Positions 33,148 through 44,221 of a DNA stretch of 64,000 nt are shown piece after piece; position 1 is the stretch's first letter, and each line of letters opens with the position of its first letter. The translations under genes were made by a program, and so were the position numbers. Origin of the DNA: Thereva unica (lineage: Eukaryota > Arthropoda > Insecta > Diptera > Therevidae); contig OX465282.1 in assembly GCA_949987705.1 (NCBI GenBank), positions 64,539,922 to 64,603,921 of the forward strand. Reading direction: 5' to 3'. The notes under the pieces were generated by a model. That model saw only the letters and a program-made list of their open reading frames with translations. It ran no database searches and was not told the origin of the DNA.

Positions 33148-34030
33148 GACGTTCGTTTTTTTGTATTCCACGATATCGCACGAACCAAAAACGATATCGA
33201 CTTCTTTGAGATGCCGATGGAAGAATATTCACTAAAACATGCTCTGCAAAAAAATTCGTAACATTCGGGCGAGCATTTTTTTGTGTAAATGAGAAGACTT
33301 CGGGTCACAACCAACTTAAATTGATTAGTTTTTCTAAAATCTAATAAACTCGTTGGAATGAAACCCGCTCAAATTGCACTCTTTACGAAGAATAGAGATT
33401 GTCGACAATATAAAGGGCTTTTCCTAGGACTCTAGCATTCCACATTAAAAAAACTGCTTTTATATATACAAGCCCCTCCCTTCTCCAAGTTTCAGACCTT
33501 CCACCATATACTGGCAGCTACTAGAAAATTCTTTAAAGTACTTCGAGAAAATCTGAAGCTTTTTCCATTGCTATCATTCTAATCTAATAGATGGCGCCAT
33601 GTTAGTTGAGTACATACATCTTCAATGCAAATCCAAACTAAGTCTTTACAAATAACAGTTGTTTAAAGCAGTTGGGATAAATCAAAATCCTTTAATTTTA
33701 TGGGGGCGGGGCCTAGAGTTTGGGCAACTAGTTGCACTGTGTGTATTGAAGTTTGGCAAACTACTTGGATGAATTAAGCCTGAATTCGAAGAATATATTT
33801 TTTTTGCAAGTTTATTTTGCATTATTTTTAATTTAAATTATGAGAGTTCACATAATATTAAATTATTTCATAATTTATACTTTTAGAATTTAATTTATAT
33901 TTTAAAAAATATAAATATTCATATTAATAATTAAAAAAAAATATAATTAATCTAAAAAATCATCTTTCTCCAACTTTTATTATTATAAAACTTAGTCGCG
34001 GGTTTTCTACAATTTCATTTAACTTTCAAA
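33148..34030. other. Spacer with one 147-bp-type repeat, no gene
   Basis: 33155-33390 is a diverged unit of the 147-bp repeat, followed by the same tail seen at 25190-25260 (AATGGAATGA-ACCCG). 33780-33970 is very AT-rich. No ORF is supported. Confidence 0.5.
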
Positions 34031-34992
34031 TCCTTACTAATATTATAAATGCGAAAGTAACTCTGTCTGTCTTGTCTGTCTGTCTGTATGTTACGCTTTC
34101 ACGCCTAAACCGCCGGACCGATTTTGATGAAATTTGCAACAGACATAACTTAGACCTTGGAGACGGACATAGACTACTTTTTTTTGGAGAAAAAAGGGTT
34201 GAAGGGGGTGAAATGGGGTTCAATAAGTTGTAAGGGGATTTTTTTTCTTTACTTTTTTTCTATTGTATAAAAAGTAACTGACTGACAGACAACGCACAAC
34301 CTAAACCGCTAGAACTAAAGGGCTGAAATTTTTAACAGTGCATCCCTAGCAATTTTTCGAAATTCATCCCCTAAGATGGTGAAATGGGGTTAACCCACAC
34401 CGCTGAAGCTGAAGGGCTTTAATTTTGACCGTGCATCCCTATAATGACGTGGACATCCACTTAGGAGCGAATTTTTGAAATTTATCCCCTAAAGGGGTTA
34501 AATTTGGTTAACCCAAACCGCTGGAGCTGAAGGGCTTTCATTTTGACAGTGCATCTCCATAATGACGTGGACATTCTCTAAGAAGCGATTTTTCGAAATT
34601 CATCCCCTAACGCAGTGAAATGGGGTTACTAAACTACTGGAGCTATAGGGCTGAAATTTCAACAATGCATCCCTATAATGACGTTTACATCCACTAAGAG
34701 GCGATTACTCGAAATTCATCTCCTAAGGGGGTGAAATGGGGTTAACCCAAACTTCTGAAGCAGAAGGGCTGAAATTTTGACAGTGCATCCCTATAATCAC
34801 GTAGAAATGAATGACTTGAAATTCACTTTATTTAATATTCATTTGTGATTGCTTCATAATTTCTTGCACCCACGTAAATAGGCGAACAAACTTAACGAAC
34901 GTTCGTCAAACCCTAAAATGTCACTTCTCTTGATGACATATACATGCCAATCTCTGCTTCAAAACTTGCAGATTTGTTGGGATATACGTCAT

Positions 34993-35155
34993 AATCCAGA
35001 AAGACAAAATCCAGAAAGACAAAATCCAGAAAGACAAAATCCAGAAACGACAAAATCCAGAAACGACAAAATCCAGAAATGACAAAATCCAGAAACGACA
35101 AAATCCAGAAACGACAAAATCCAGAAATGACAAAATCCAGAAAAAATCCAGAAAA
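34993..35155 (+). repeat. Minisatellite array, forward arm
   Basis: About ten units of 15-16 bp, consensus AAAATCCAGAAACGAC with AAAGAC and AAATGAC variants. The inverse array lies at 35300-35450. Confidence 0.9.
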
Positions 35156-35299
35156 ATGGTGTTAAAAACAAAAATATCGAAACATTTTTAATAAATAATA
35201 AAGTTGATAACATAAATAAATAACATAAATCGAAACAGAAATTCTTTTCTAGACCAACTTCAATTATAAGTTTGTTTTGCTAATTCGGCAAAATCAGGA

Positions 35300-35450
35300 T
35301 TTTGTCGTTTCTGGATTTTGTCGTTTCTGGATTTTGTCGTTTCTGGATTTTGTCGTTTCTGGATTTTGTCATTTCTGGATTTTGTCGTTTCGGGATTTTT
35401 AAAATTTTTCTGGATTTTGTCGCTTCTGGATTTTGTCTTTCTGGATTTTG
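35300..35450 (-). repeat. Minisatellite array, inverted arm
   Basis: About nine units of GTCGTTTCTGGATTTT, the reverse complement of the array at 34993-35155. The two arms could form a hairpin with a loop of about 145 bases. Confidence 0.9.
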
Positions 35451-35653
35451 GCATGATCCCGATTTGTTGAGCAGAGGTGATATACGCAGCAATTTGTTTA
35501 CCATATTTATTAAAAAAATGCACTATAATAAACCCTTTTAAGGATAATAACAGCTGACTTTTTTGATTGTTTTTTTTTTTTTGAAGGAAAACATTGCACA
35601 TAATAAACAGTTTTTATTTAAAGGCGTTGCAAGGCACGCGGGTTTTATGCTAG

Positions 35654-35860
35654 TTGCCTATAAAATATCGAATTGACAGTTGAAATATCAACTCAGTTGA
35701 AGCGTTTGTGGCAAAACAACAACTTTTTACACAACTCAGTTTGGGTAACTAGTTGGCCCGTGGATGCGTGGATGGGCCCCATTAGTCTCACAAGCTTTCG
35801 AAAAAAATAAAAGCTGTCTGTCAGTTTCGCAGCTTATGTACAGAGAACTTTTAAAATCAT
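35654..35860. other. Short unassigned spacer before the BEL LTR
   Basis: No gene or repeat recognised here. Confidence 0.4.
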
Positions 35861-36329
35861 GTGTTCACTGCCAAGTGGGCCATGGGTGATTATTAAATTT
35901 TTTCTTCCCGTTTATTGGTAAATAAAACACAACTTGTACAAAGCTAATGGATATTTTATTAAAAACTTAGGTCCTTATCGCTATAAGACTTATTCAAAAC
36001 TGCACAAAACTAAACATATAAAAATCAAGCCCTTTCGGCGTTATTAATAAGAAAAACTGCACGTCTTTATTGCGCAGGCATACATGAATTTGCCTTCCAT
36101 AGTATTATAATTCTAAGAAGAGTAGGTAGGTCATCAACAAATCTACGTTAAAGAAATACAATTTTGAGCCTAGAAAAGAACGAATTTCCAGGAACAGAAC
36201 AAAATTATTCTGGACGTTAGTTCTAAGAAGGCATGTAAAAAAGGGAGAAAATAAGAAAGATGAAAATTAATAGAATAGAGGAAGGCAAATTCATGAGGAA
36301 TTTAGTGTTACCACCTATGGTACAAAACA
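35861..36329 (-). repeat. 3' LTR of the BEL/Pao element
   Basis: On the minus strand it starts TGTTTTGTACC after a CCGGGGGAGTA polypurine tract and ends GGCAGTGAACA. It matches 48143-48296 (TTTATTGGTAAATAAAACAC block) except for a 34-bp deletion. Confidence 0.85.
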
Positions 36330-36461
36330 TACTCCCCCGGTTGAGAGTCTTGCGATCAAGTAAAAAATGATACCTAACTACTATGTATTACAAGTTTTGT
36401 AACAAAGTAAAATTATTAAGATTAAAAAAAAAATTATGAGTGTGGTTAAGACCACACTTTA

Positions 36462-38375
36462 GAAGTAAAACTTTTGTGCCCAACGGCTAGTAATATGCAA
36501 TAGATATAGTGGAAAGCCTGTCGGATCTATAGTACGCTTGAGAAAATTCAGGCCAACGACAGATGCAGGAAGAATAGTGACGAATCTACTGACGGACTAT
36601 TTCAAAATATTTATGAATTCCTATTTACATTAAAACCTAAAAGTAACCGAGTAAAAATAATTTTTATTGGCTAATTTTCTTAAAAGCATACACGCAGTGC
36701 ACCTAGTACGTATAGCATATAAGTGCGCATCCCACACGGGTATGCACGCTTCCGCCACAGGCATGGATACCACCGCCACAGGCACGAAAATCTAAACATT
36801 CGCCTCAAGTAAGCTGGTGACATATGCAAGCGTACATGCATTGCATTCAGAGGTTCATAAAATTGCATGGTTTTTTTCCGTCCCGGCTTTCACACATAGC
36901 CCGGTAACGAGTGCATGCATGCATGTGTTTGTTGTGCATACTTGTGTGTGCTATTTCGAATGCGGCATTACAGAAAAAGTTAAAAGTAGTCCGACCTTTG
37001 CGTGGCATGCATTCCATTCATGGAACGTTCCGTCAGGTCGCATTTGAATACACACACTTCTATATTATTTATCAACGAATTGAACGCATGTACGCTTGGA
37101 TATGTCACCAGCTGTATGCATGCTCCGCTCCCGCTACATTCATGATCATTAATAATTGCATCCGCATCGGCACGGACTATTCCAAACCCAGGTATTGTTT
37201 TACCAAGCAGTCCGACAACCACATACAATGAAGCTTTACCTACGCGAGCCGCTTTACCTACGCGAATGAGAGCCAGTCTACTTGAGTATGGTATTGGCAC
37301 CCTTTATGGCCACCTAGCCAATTACCTGATTACTTCGTCCCATACAATCTTTTAGGGAGCCAATTAATTTTAAAGGGAGCAAAAAGAAATGCCAAAAAAA
37401 TCAACCTTTTTTCAAATTCTTCTTTCTAGGCGTAGTTGAAAATAATTTATTTTGGCTGATTAAACCGAATTCGAAGCATAAAGTTGAAAAAACATTTTTT
37501 ACAAACCTTTATATTTTCAGTCGATGTAGGGATAGTTTCACAGTTTCAGCCCTTTACTATTATCCCTTATCATAAAATTTGCTTTGTTATAAATCAACCA
37601 CTTTTGAATATAAATGTTGCAAAAAATGTATTTATTTTATTAGATTGTTTTTGATTATAATTAAAATTATCGCGAAAACACTTAAAAAGGGGAATTTTTA
37701 AGCATATTTAAAGGTCACATCCATATTTTAAGACTGTGGGACCCTGATTTTCGTAATCAGCGACCCAAAAAACATATCAGGAACGATTTTCACAACAGTG
37801 TAATTTTTTGACATAAACGATTCGTCGATTTGTGCAAGTTAAAAAAATGTAATTTAAAAAGGGGAAAGGTCCAGCACATCTCACCAAAGGGGAAGTGGGT
37901 GCCAATTTTAAACAACAGCACCTCACACATTTAATTCACCACTCCCTTTTGGTATTCTAAGCACCCAAACCACCGCCGAAAATTCTACTCGTATATGCCG
38001 CTTCCAACATGTCAGTCAAGAGTCAACTCCAAAGTGTCCGCGGCATAAGCCCAGCCAGTGACCAAACCACAAGAAAAATCTGAAATAATTCACCTCTACA
38101 GAATGGTGAATTTATATTCCTATAATGAAATAAAGCAAAGTCTGGGCGACAACGTAGCTAACATGCCAGAAAATCTATGCAGTAAGGCAGAGTGTATTTT
38201 AACTGTTGCACACACAGCCCCGAGTGTCATCATCTCTTGTACCCCGTCCGCCCCTTTTCCCATCGTTATATGAAAGTTCTGACGATTTTTCATGTGTGAG
38301 AGCGTTACGCGAATGAAATTGATTCACTCTCATGTAAATTTTTTTAAGCAAACGTCCCTAAAGAAGTTTTACTTC
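36462..38375 (+). mobile_element. F element, right copy (arm of giant inverted repeat)
   Basis: 1914 bp bounded by GAAGTAAAACTT and its complement, inverted relative to 31187-33109 and about 97-98% alike by eye. It is inserted in the BEL integrase region. The palindrome AGTGTGGT-TAAG-ACCACACT (36439-36458) precedes it, and a TGCATGCATGCATG run lies inside. No transposase is seen, so the superfamily is open. Confidence 0.75.
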
Positions 38376-38376
38376 A

Positions 38377-38853
38377 AAAAGGACCGCAATAGTCTACCCC
38401 AGAGCTTGCAAATGGTCTAGTCTGCGTAGTCCTTACTGTAGGTAAATTTCCCATAATATAATTTACAGGAGGGGGATCGGCTCTTGCACATCGTACACAT
38501 TTTCTCAAGACCTTTCGTACCTGGTTTCGTCCATCAATAGGCCAATTATTTTGCCTTAGGGAGCATAATGTGAGTTGAACTCCTCCATGTAGAGTTTTTA
38601 GATGCTCTTCATTAATTAATAGGTGAGTAATATGATGCGACTTTGGCAAAAGGACTTGGTGTTTTTTTTATAAGAGTAAGATGAAGAGTCTAGCCTACCA
38701 CCCACTGTTATAAGTCCATCACCCCCTATAAAGGGATTCAGAGAGAGAAGTTTACTCTTTGGATGCAGAGGCCGTTTATTGTTCAAGGCTTTGTATTCTG
38801 CAGGAAATTCCTTACGTTGAGCTAATTGTAGAATATGATCAGAGACGTAACGG
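38377..38853 (-). pseudogene. BEL/Pao pol: integrase zinc domain and start of core
   Basis: On the minus strand the frame from 38649 reads HHITHLLINEEHLKTLHGG, a BEL integrase HHCC start, then CVRCARADPPP and LP-TVRTTQTRPFASSGVDYCGPF at the beginning of the catalytic core. Another frame from about 38853 covers the connection to RNase H (NAEYKALNNKRPL-like, GGDGLITVGGRLD-like). The core stops at the F insertion. Confidence 0.8.
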
Positions 38854-38973
38854 AGTTCTTCAATTAGGTTAGGTTAGGTTAGATATGGCTGAGCTTTGGT
38901 TCAAGCCCACACACTTAGGCCAAAAGGGATAGGCCCATTGTGATACCATAGTGATCCCACTTTAAACTTGATG

Positions 38974-41900
38974 TTAAAATGTCGTTTCTTCGTTAAACCA
39001 TCTCGAGGAAGTAATGAATCTTCTAAGTTGCGGGATCCCAAACTTCGAGATTTCCGCAAGGTTGCTTAGAAAGGGTTTACCAAATGTGGTTAACCTTATC
39101 CTGCTTAGGGCCGGGCAGTGACATAGGAGGTGTAGTACACTTTCCGCCTCGTCAATGTTCTTACAGCTTCTGCAGAAGTCGTGGGTCTCAAGACCTAAAC
39201 GGGTCGCATGCGTCCCTATCAGACAGGGTCCGGTTAAGACTCCCACTATAACTGAGAGTTCTTGTCTCCCAAGGCTCAGTAATAAGGTAGTTCGCCTGAG
39301 ATCATAGGAGCGCCAGGTTAATTTGGCCAAAGTGCATTTATTAAGATCCCTCCAATGCTTTTTCGCTTGTGTGATTGTGTGTTGCTTGCATTGGAGTTTA
39401 AAGGAGGCCCAAGGCATACCAACTCTTTCCTTTTCTGGAAGGAGAGTAGCGGTCGTGCCTCTCCTAGCCAGTTCGTCAGCTTTACAATTTCCCTCTATAT
39501 TTCGGTGACCGGGCACCCAAACGAGGAGGGTCCTGAACTGCTGAGCCATCTCGTTAAGAGATCTGCGACATTCAGAGGTAGTTCTAGAGCTGTTTGTGCA
39601 GGAGCGCAGGGCTTTCAGAGCTGCCTGACTATCTGAGAAGATGTAGACAGTCCGGTTTCCATCGCCTTGCTGGTTAATTTGCAGAACAGCTTCTTGTATG
39701 GCTAGAATCTCCGCTTGATATACACTGCAGTGATCGGGAAGTCGGAAGGAGATTTCAATCCCAAGTTCTGGGGAAAATACTCCTCCTCCCACTCGACCCT
39801 CGAGCTTAGAGCCATCAGTAAAAACGTTTATGGCATCCTGAAACCTATGTGGTCTATTTATCCATTCACGACGTGAAGGGATGTGGACTCCGTAGTTCCT
39901 CGTGAAGGTAATTTCGGGAATGCAGAAGTCGGTTTTTGTGGGGATAGTAACTGAGTTCAGTACCTTCGTGTGCTCTCCCCTGATTCCAGTCCAGAAACCG
40001 GATTCTTTTATTCTAAGGGCTGCGATGGTTGCGCTTTCCCTTGCCACGAGATTTAAAGGAGGGAGGTATAACATAACATTTAAGGCCTCTGTAGGCGTGG
40101 AGCGAAGTGCTCCTGTTATGCATAACTCCGCACATCTTTGTACTCTCTGTAATTTGTTTAACACGGTGGATTTACTCAGAGTTCGCCACCACACTAAAGC
40201 CCCGTAAAGGAGAATTGGGCGGACGATCGCTGTGTAGATCCATCGCACAATGTAAGGGGAGAAGCCCCATTTCTTACCAATGGATTTTTTGCAGGCGAAA
40301 AGCGCGATGTTTGCTTTCTTAATGCGCTCTTCTGTGTTTTCATGCCAGAGGAGTTTCTTGTCCAGGATTACTCCCAGATATTTGGCACTGTTGTTAATTT
40401 TGAGCCTAACTTTGTTAAGCCGGGGGGGTGTTAACGGAGAAGTCTTGTACCTCCTTGTGAAGAGGACCAGCTCCGTTTTTACTGGGTTAACGCTGAGTCC
40501 GCGGGTAGCAGTCCAGCTTGAGAGGGTTTGTAGCGCTGCCTCCATGAGATCACAGAGGACTTGAGGAAATTTTCCTTTTTTGATGATAACAACATCATCT
40601 GCGTACGCCAGGACGTCATGTCCCTCTGCCTGCATGCGTCGCAACAGCTGGTTCATAGTTACGACCCATAGCAGCGGGGAGAGTACTCCTCCTTGCGGAG
40701 TGCCTCTATTTACGGCCTTTCGGGCCGAGCTATCGCCCAAGATCGAGCTCACCATCCTGCCAGTAAGCATTTGGTGGATAAGAGACACCAACGATGTCTC
40801 GATCCCATGTTCTGTCAAGGCCAGGGTAATGGCATTCGGCAAAACATTGTTAAATGCTCCTTCAATGTCAAGAAATGCTACTAATGTATATTCCTTAACC
40901 TCGAGGGATTTTTCGATGGTTGAGACCAGTGAGTGAAGAGCAGTATCAGTAGATTTGCCCTTTGTATAGGCGTGTTGTGCGCTAGAGAGTTCCGAGGTCA
41001 ATATGGTCTGCCTCAGATATATTTCGATTAGCCTCTCCAGAGTCTTTAATAGAAAGGATGATAGGCTGATTGGCCTGAAGTCTTTGGGTGTTACGTGGGA
41101 GGCTTTTCCTGCCTTGGGTATAAAAACTACTTTAACCTCTTTCCAACTAGAGGGAATGCAGTTATTTTGGAGGCACCCAGTAAACATGGTTTGTAACCAG
41201 GGCATAATATAACTAAGAGTGTGCTGCAGTTGTGCCGGCACTATGCCGTCAGGGCCTGGTGATTTGTAGGGCTGGAAGGTGTTTACAGCCCATTTTATTT
41301 TTGCTCTACTTATGATAGATCTGATCAGCTGTTGTGAGGCTGAAGAGTTGATCGTGATAGTTGTATCAACTGTAGTACTACTCGGGAAGTGGGTGTCCAT
41401 AAGTAGTTTCAGGGATTCCCTGCTTGAGTCGGTCCAATCGCCGTCTTCCTTGCGTAAATAACTAAGCATTGTTGGCGATTTAGTTAATAATTTACGCAGT
41501 CTTGAGGTCTCCGATGTGGACTCTATATTACTGCAAAAGGTAGCCCAGGAGGTACGTTTGGCCTTCCTTATTGCCGTTTTGTATCTATTCAGCTTTGACT
41601 TATAGCAGCCCCAGGCGGTTTCGCTGTTGCTGCGTCTCGCTGAATTAAAGTCCTTTCTGCACTCTTTTCGAAGTGTCTCAAGTTCGCGAGACCACCATGG
41701 GGGTTTGGAAGCCTCTTTATGTGGCCTGTTCGGACAAGCTTTATTAATGGCGTAAGTGCATTGTTTCGTGAAAATGTCCACAATGCTGTCGAGTTGTTCC
41801 CGGTTTTTGGGAATAAAGGGAGGCTTGGGAGCAAGGTTTTTTGCGATAAGCCTAGTATAGTAGCCCCAATTTGTCCTTTGGAGGTTTTTTATTTTGGAAG

Positions 41901-42576
41901 GGGTGGCTGGGCTCGAGTCCTGCAGTTGGAACTCTATAAATCTATGATCTGAAAAGGAGTGTTCCTTCAAAACCTTCCAGACCATTATTCGGTCGGAGTG
42001 GCAGTCCGAGACAAGGGTGATGTCCAGAACTTCCTCTCTGTTCTTGGTAATAAAGGTGGGGTCATTACCTTTGTTACAAATAGCAAGGTTGGTGCTCAGT
42101 AGGTAGTTAAAAATAACTTCCCCTCTATCATTGGTGTCCGTGCTGCCCCATTGTGTATGGTGCGCATTTGCATCTCCCCCCATAACCAGAACCGTGGTAG
42201 GATGGGTGAATCTTACCAGGTCTTGAAAGGCCATAGGGGGTAGAGGGCCCTCATCATTGTGGGCTAGGTAGAAAGAGGCCATTCTGATTTTCTTCTGTTT
42301 CAACTCTAGGTCGACCACAGTAAGGTCCCCGTTGCTGAATTGAGGGAGAAGAAAGGTGCTTATGTTATTTTTGATCAGAATACAAGTTCTGGGGTTTCCC
42401 TTACCTTTGGTATAAAAGAGATTAAATTTAGGTGTCCTTAAGCCACAGATCCTGTCACCAGAGATCCATGGCTCTTGGACTAGAGCAACATCGACCTCGC
42501 CTGATGCCAGGTGAAGCAGAAGCGAAGCGGATGCTGCTTTACAATGGTGCAGGTTTATCTGTATCACCTGCACCAT
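38974..42576 (-). CDS. LINE ORF2: endonuclease, reverse transcriptase, RNase H
   Basis: An open 1200-codon frame. Residues about 1-220 form an APE-type endonuclease (QEPWISG, GGDANAHHTQWG, FSDHRFIEF). RT spans about 430-720 with RGTPQGGVLSPLLW near residue 628 and the catalytic YADDV near 658. RNase H lies at about 920-1050 (FTDGSK, YQAEILAIQEA, FSDSQAAL, WVPGHRNIEGN). A C-terminal zinc-finger-like CRSC-x12-HLLCHC follows. All expected catalytic residues that I looked for are present. The start at 42576 overlaps the end of ORF1 by 38 bases in another frame, as is common when ORF2 is translated by reinitiation. It may still be active. Confidence 0.93.
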   Translation of the reverse strand: MVQVIQINLHHCKAASASLLLHLASGEVDVALVQEPWISGDRICGLRTPKFNLFYTKGKGNPRTCILIKNNISTFLLPQFSNGDLTVVDLELKQKKIRMASFYLAHNDEGPLPPMAFQDLVRFTHPTTVLVMGGDANAHHTQWGSTDTNDRGEVIFNYLLSTNLAICNKGNDPTFITKNREEVLDITLVSDCHSDRIMVWKVLKEHSFSDHRFIEFQLQDSSPATPSKIKNLQRTNWGYYTRLIAKNLAPKPPFIPKNREQLDSIVDIFTKQCTYAINKACPNRPHKEASKPPWWSRELETLRKECRKDFNSARRSNSETAWGCYKSKLNRYKTAIRKAKRTSWATFCSNIESTSETSRLRKLLTKSPTMLSYLRKEDGDWTDSSRESLKLLMDTHFPSSTTVDTTITINSSASQQLIRSIISRAKIKWAVNTFQPYKSPGPDGIVPAQLQHTLSYIMPWLQTMFTGCLQNNCIPSSWKEVKVVFIPKAGKASHVTPKDFRPISLSSFLLKTLERLIEIYLRQTILTSELSSAQHAYTKGKSTDTALHSLVSTIEKSLEVKEYTLVAFLDIEGAFNNVLPNAITLALTEHGIETSLVSLIHQMLTGRMVSSILGDSSARKAVNRGTPQGGVLSPLLWVVTMNQLLRRMQAEGHDVLAYADDVVIIKKGKFPQVLCDLMEAALQTLSSWTATRGLSVNPVKTELVLFTRRYKTSPLTPPRLNKVRLKINNSAKYLGVILDKKLLWHENTEERIKKANIALFACKKSIGKKWGFSPYIVRWIYTAIVRPILLYGALVWWRTLSKSTVLNKLQRVQRCAELCITGALRSTPTEALNVMLYLPPLNLVARESATIAALRIKESGFWTGIRGEHTKVLNSVTIPTKTDFCIPEITFTRNYGVHIPSRREWINRPHRFQDAINVFTDGSKLEGRVGGGVFSPELGIEISFRLPDHCSVYQAEILAIQEAVLQINQQGDGNRTVYIFSDSQAALKALRSCTNSSRTTSECRRSLNEMAQQFRTLLVWVPGHRNIEGNCKADELARRGTTATLLPEKERVGMPWASFKLQCKQHTITQAKKHWRDLNKCTLAKLTWRSYDLRRTTLLLSLGRQELSVIVGVLTGPCLIGTHATRLGLETHDFCRSCKNIDEAESVLHLLCHCPALSRIRLTTFGKPFLSNLAEISKFGIPQLRRFITSSRWFNEETTF

Positions 42577-44221
42577 TTTCAGGGTGTTTTGTTTCGACGA
42601 CAGTCACATCCGCTTCATCGTCGCTGGAATTGTCTTCGTCGAAGTCTGAACTAAGGAGTTGTCGCTCCGTGAAGAGGTTACCGACGGCTCTGCCCAGCTC
42701 GGAGTCTGTCGATGCATCGCCATCGCTCTGAGCTGCGCCTTCGCCATCGGTTTCCACGTTTTCTGGTTCTTCGTCAGTGGTCTTGGTGCAGGCCGCTTGG
42801 TTAACTACGGCTTCTATGTCGGTTTTGTAGACTTTGAGTGCGATCTGTTGGAAGCCGTAGTTCACGGCGTAGTTTTCTTTTGCCAGCTGGTTCAGGCATT
42901 TTTCATTTAGGAGCAGAATTACATGCATTGTGGCTCTGTTAGTCTGCTCCGTTTTGATAACTTTCCAGTTATCGGTGTAGATGTGAGGGTTGAAGGCCTT
43001 CAGCATAGCGATGATTTCCTCAGGCTCCGATGGAGCCACTGGAAACCATGCTCTGGCTCTCGGACGAGATGGTATGTCCGCGGCATTGACTGCCTTGAGT
43101 CGGGCGCCTGGGTAAACTTCTCCAACTCTAGCTACCGCAGCTTTATAAAGCTCTGCAGATCTGGTATTATCGCAGGCCGTAAGTTTTATATTGCCTTGAT
43201 ACCAACCGGCATCAAAGCATAAGGGGGGAGGTCCAGGGTTGTCTTTCAGGACCTCCATAGCCACCTTGGCGAGGGCAACTTGAACCCACCGCCATTGGTG
43301 TTTGGGGATCTTGCCATTCTCGTTACTTTCGTCCAGGACGCCGATTATTTTGCGATCCTTCGCTATTTCTGGGAAGGATATCGCTTTGGTGCCATGCGTC
43401 TTGGACCTTTTCGGAATTGGACTGTGGGTACTTGGTTCCTCCACAGATCGTTGGCGTTTAGAGGCTGGTGCACCTCTAGACTCCAATGTAAAGTCTGGTA
43501 TGACTTGTTTAGCCCAACAATGTCATTTAGGACTTTGGTGAAGTCCTCCTTGGACACTTGGTCTTCCCTGATCGGGTTGGTGGCCAAGCGACGAAGGATG
43601 TTGCGGGCTATGCGGATGTGACGAGGACCTGCTTTTGCCGGGTCCGGTCTTCTCAGGTCAGGACTAACCGCTCCCCTGATCCCCCGCAGCGGCCGTGCCC
43701 GCAGGTGTGAGCTGGGCAGCGACGTAGCCGCAAGGAGGAGCAGGTTTGCTAGTGGTCGCTTCTGGGGCCTTTTTTAGAGGGGTGGAGCTTGTGACTCCAC
43801 TTCCACTAGGTTTGGGTTGGCTCGGGGGTGCCGTAGCCATGTTATTTGCGGGATTTGTGGTCCCTTCTTTAGGACCTGATTTTGCCGGGTCTGGTCTTTT
43901 TAGGTCTTTGACCCTTCCGCAGACCGTTCGCTCCCCTGATCCCCCCGCAACGGCCGTGCCCGCAGGTGTACGCTGGGCATCGACGTAGTCGCAAGGAGGA
44001 GCAGGTTTGCTAGTGGTCGCTTCTGGGGTCTTTTTTAGAGGGGTGGAGCTTGTGACTCCACTTCCGCTAGGTTTGGGTTGGCTCGGGGGTGCCGTAGCCT
44101 TGCTATTAACGGGATTTGTGGTCCCTTCCGGTTTTGGTTTAATGGAACCGGTCCCCGGTTTTGTTGTTTTTTTGGATTTTTCCATAATTACTCCCACGAG
44201 TAGCGGAGAAACGAGGTCCAC
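42539..44221 (-). pseudogene. LINE ORF1 (DUF4780-like nucleic-acid-binding protein), frameshifted
   Basis: Three consecutive minus-strand frames make up ORF1. 44221-43664 is a low-complexity Pro/Lys/Thr N-terminus from ATG 44221, containing two similar blocks. 43587-43363 holds a short middle part (EDQVSKEDFTKVLNDIVGL). 43486-42539 holds the C-terminal domain (FDAGWYQGNIKLTACDN, RPRARAWFPVAPSEPEEI), which resembles DUF4780 of insect LINE ORF1 proteins, then an acidic tail. Frame changes lie near 43660 and 43490. It probably bound the LINE RNA. The frameshifts make this copy's ORF1 defective unless they are sequencing errors. Confidence 0.75.
43674..44130 (-). repeat. Tandem 261-bp duplication inside LINE ORF1
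   Basis: Two blocks about 261 bp apart (for example GCAGGTTTGCTAGTGGTCGC at 43740 and 44001) are about 95% alike and encode repeated PPSQPKPSGSGVTSSTPLKK segments. The frame is kept across the duplication. Confidence 0.85.

Larger units (their letters stand above)
34031..35653 (+). mobile_element. Nonautonomous Helitron with inverted minisatellites
   Basis: It starts TC (TCCTTACTAATATTATAAAT) after an A and ends CTAG before a T, the A^T insertion expected of Helitrons. Before the CTAG there is a short hairpin (GCG-TGC/GCACGC with a bulged T, 35625-35640). The 5' part carries the widespread insect sequence with CTGTCTGTCTGT and ACGCCTAAACCGCCGGACCG. Then come about five tandem units of 110-120 bp (34260-34800) with GGAGCTGAAGGGCT and TGCATCCCTATAATGACGT, then the minisatellites. 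No Rep/helicase is encoded. Confidence 0.75.

Noticed and set aside
34993..35450. Regularly spaced repeats that might suggest a CRISPR array
   Set aside because: The 15-16 bp units are directly adjacent with no unique spacers, sit inside a Helitron-like element, and face an inverted copy. They are minisatellites in eukaryotic DNA.
38865..38882. GGTTAGGTTAGGTTAG as a telomere or interstitial telomeric array
   Set aside because: Only about three units, exactly at the 3' terminus of a LINE bounded by a 13-bp duplication. It is the element's tail.
43280..43621. Plus-strand frames of 80-130 codons across the LINE (39323-44402)
   Set aside because: They are shadows of the minus-strand ORF1/ORF2 coding sequence, without independent motifs.
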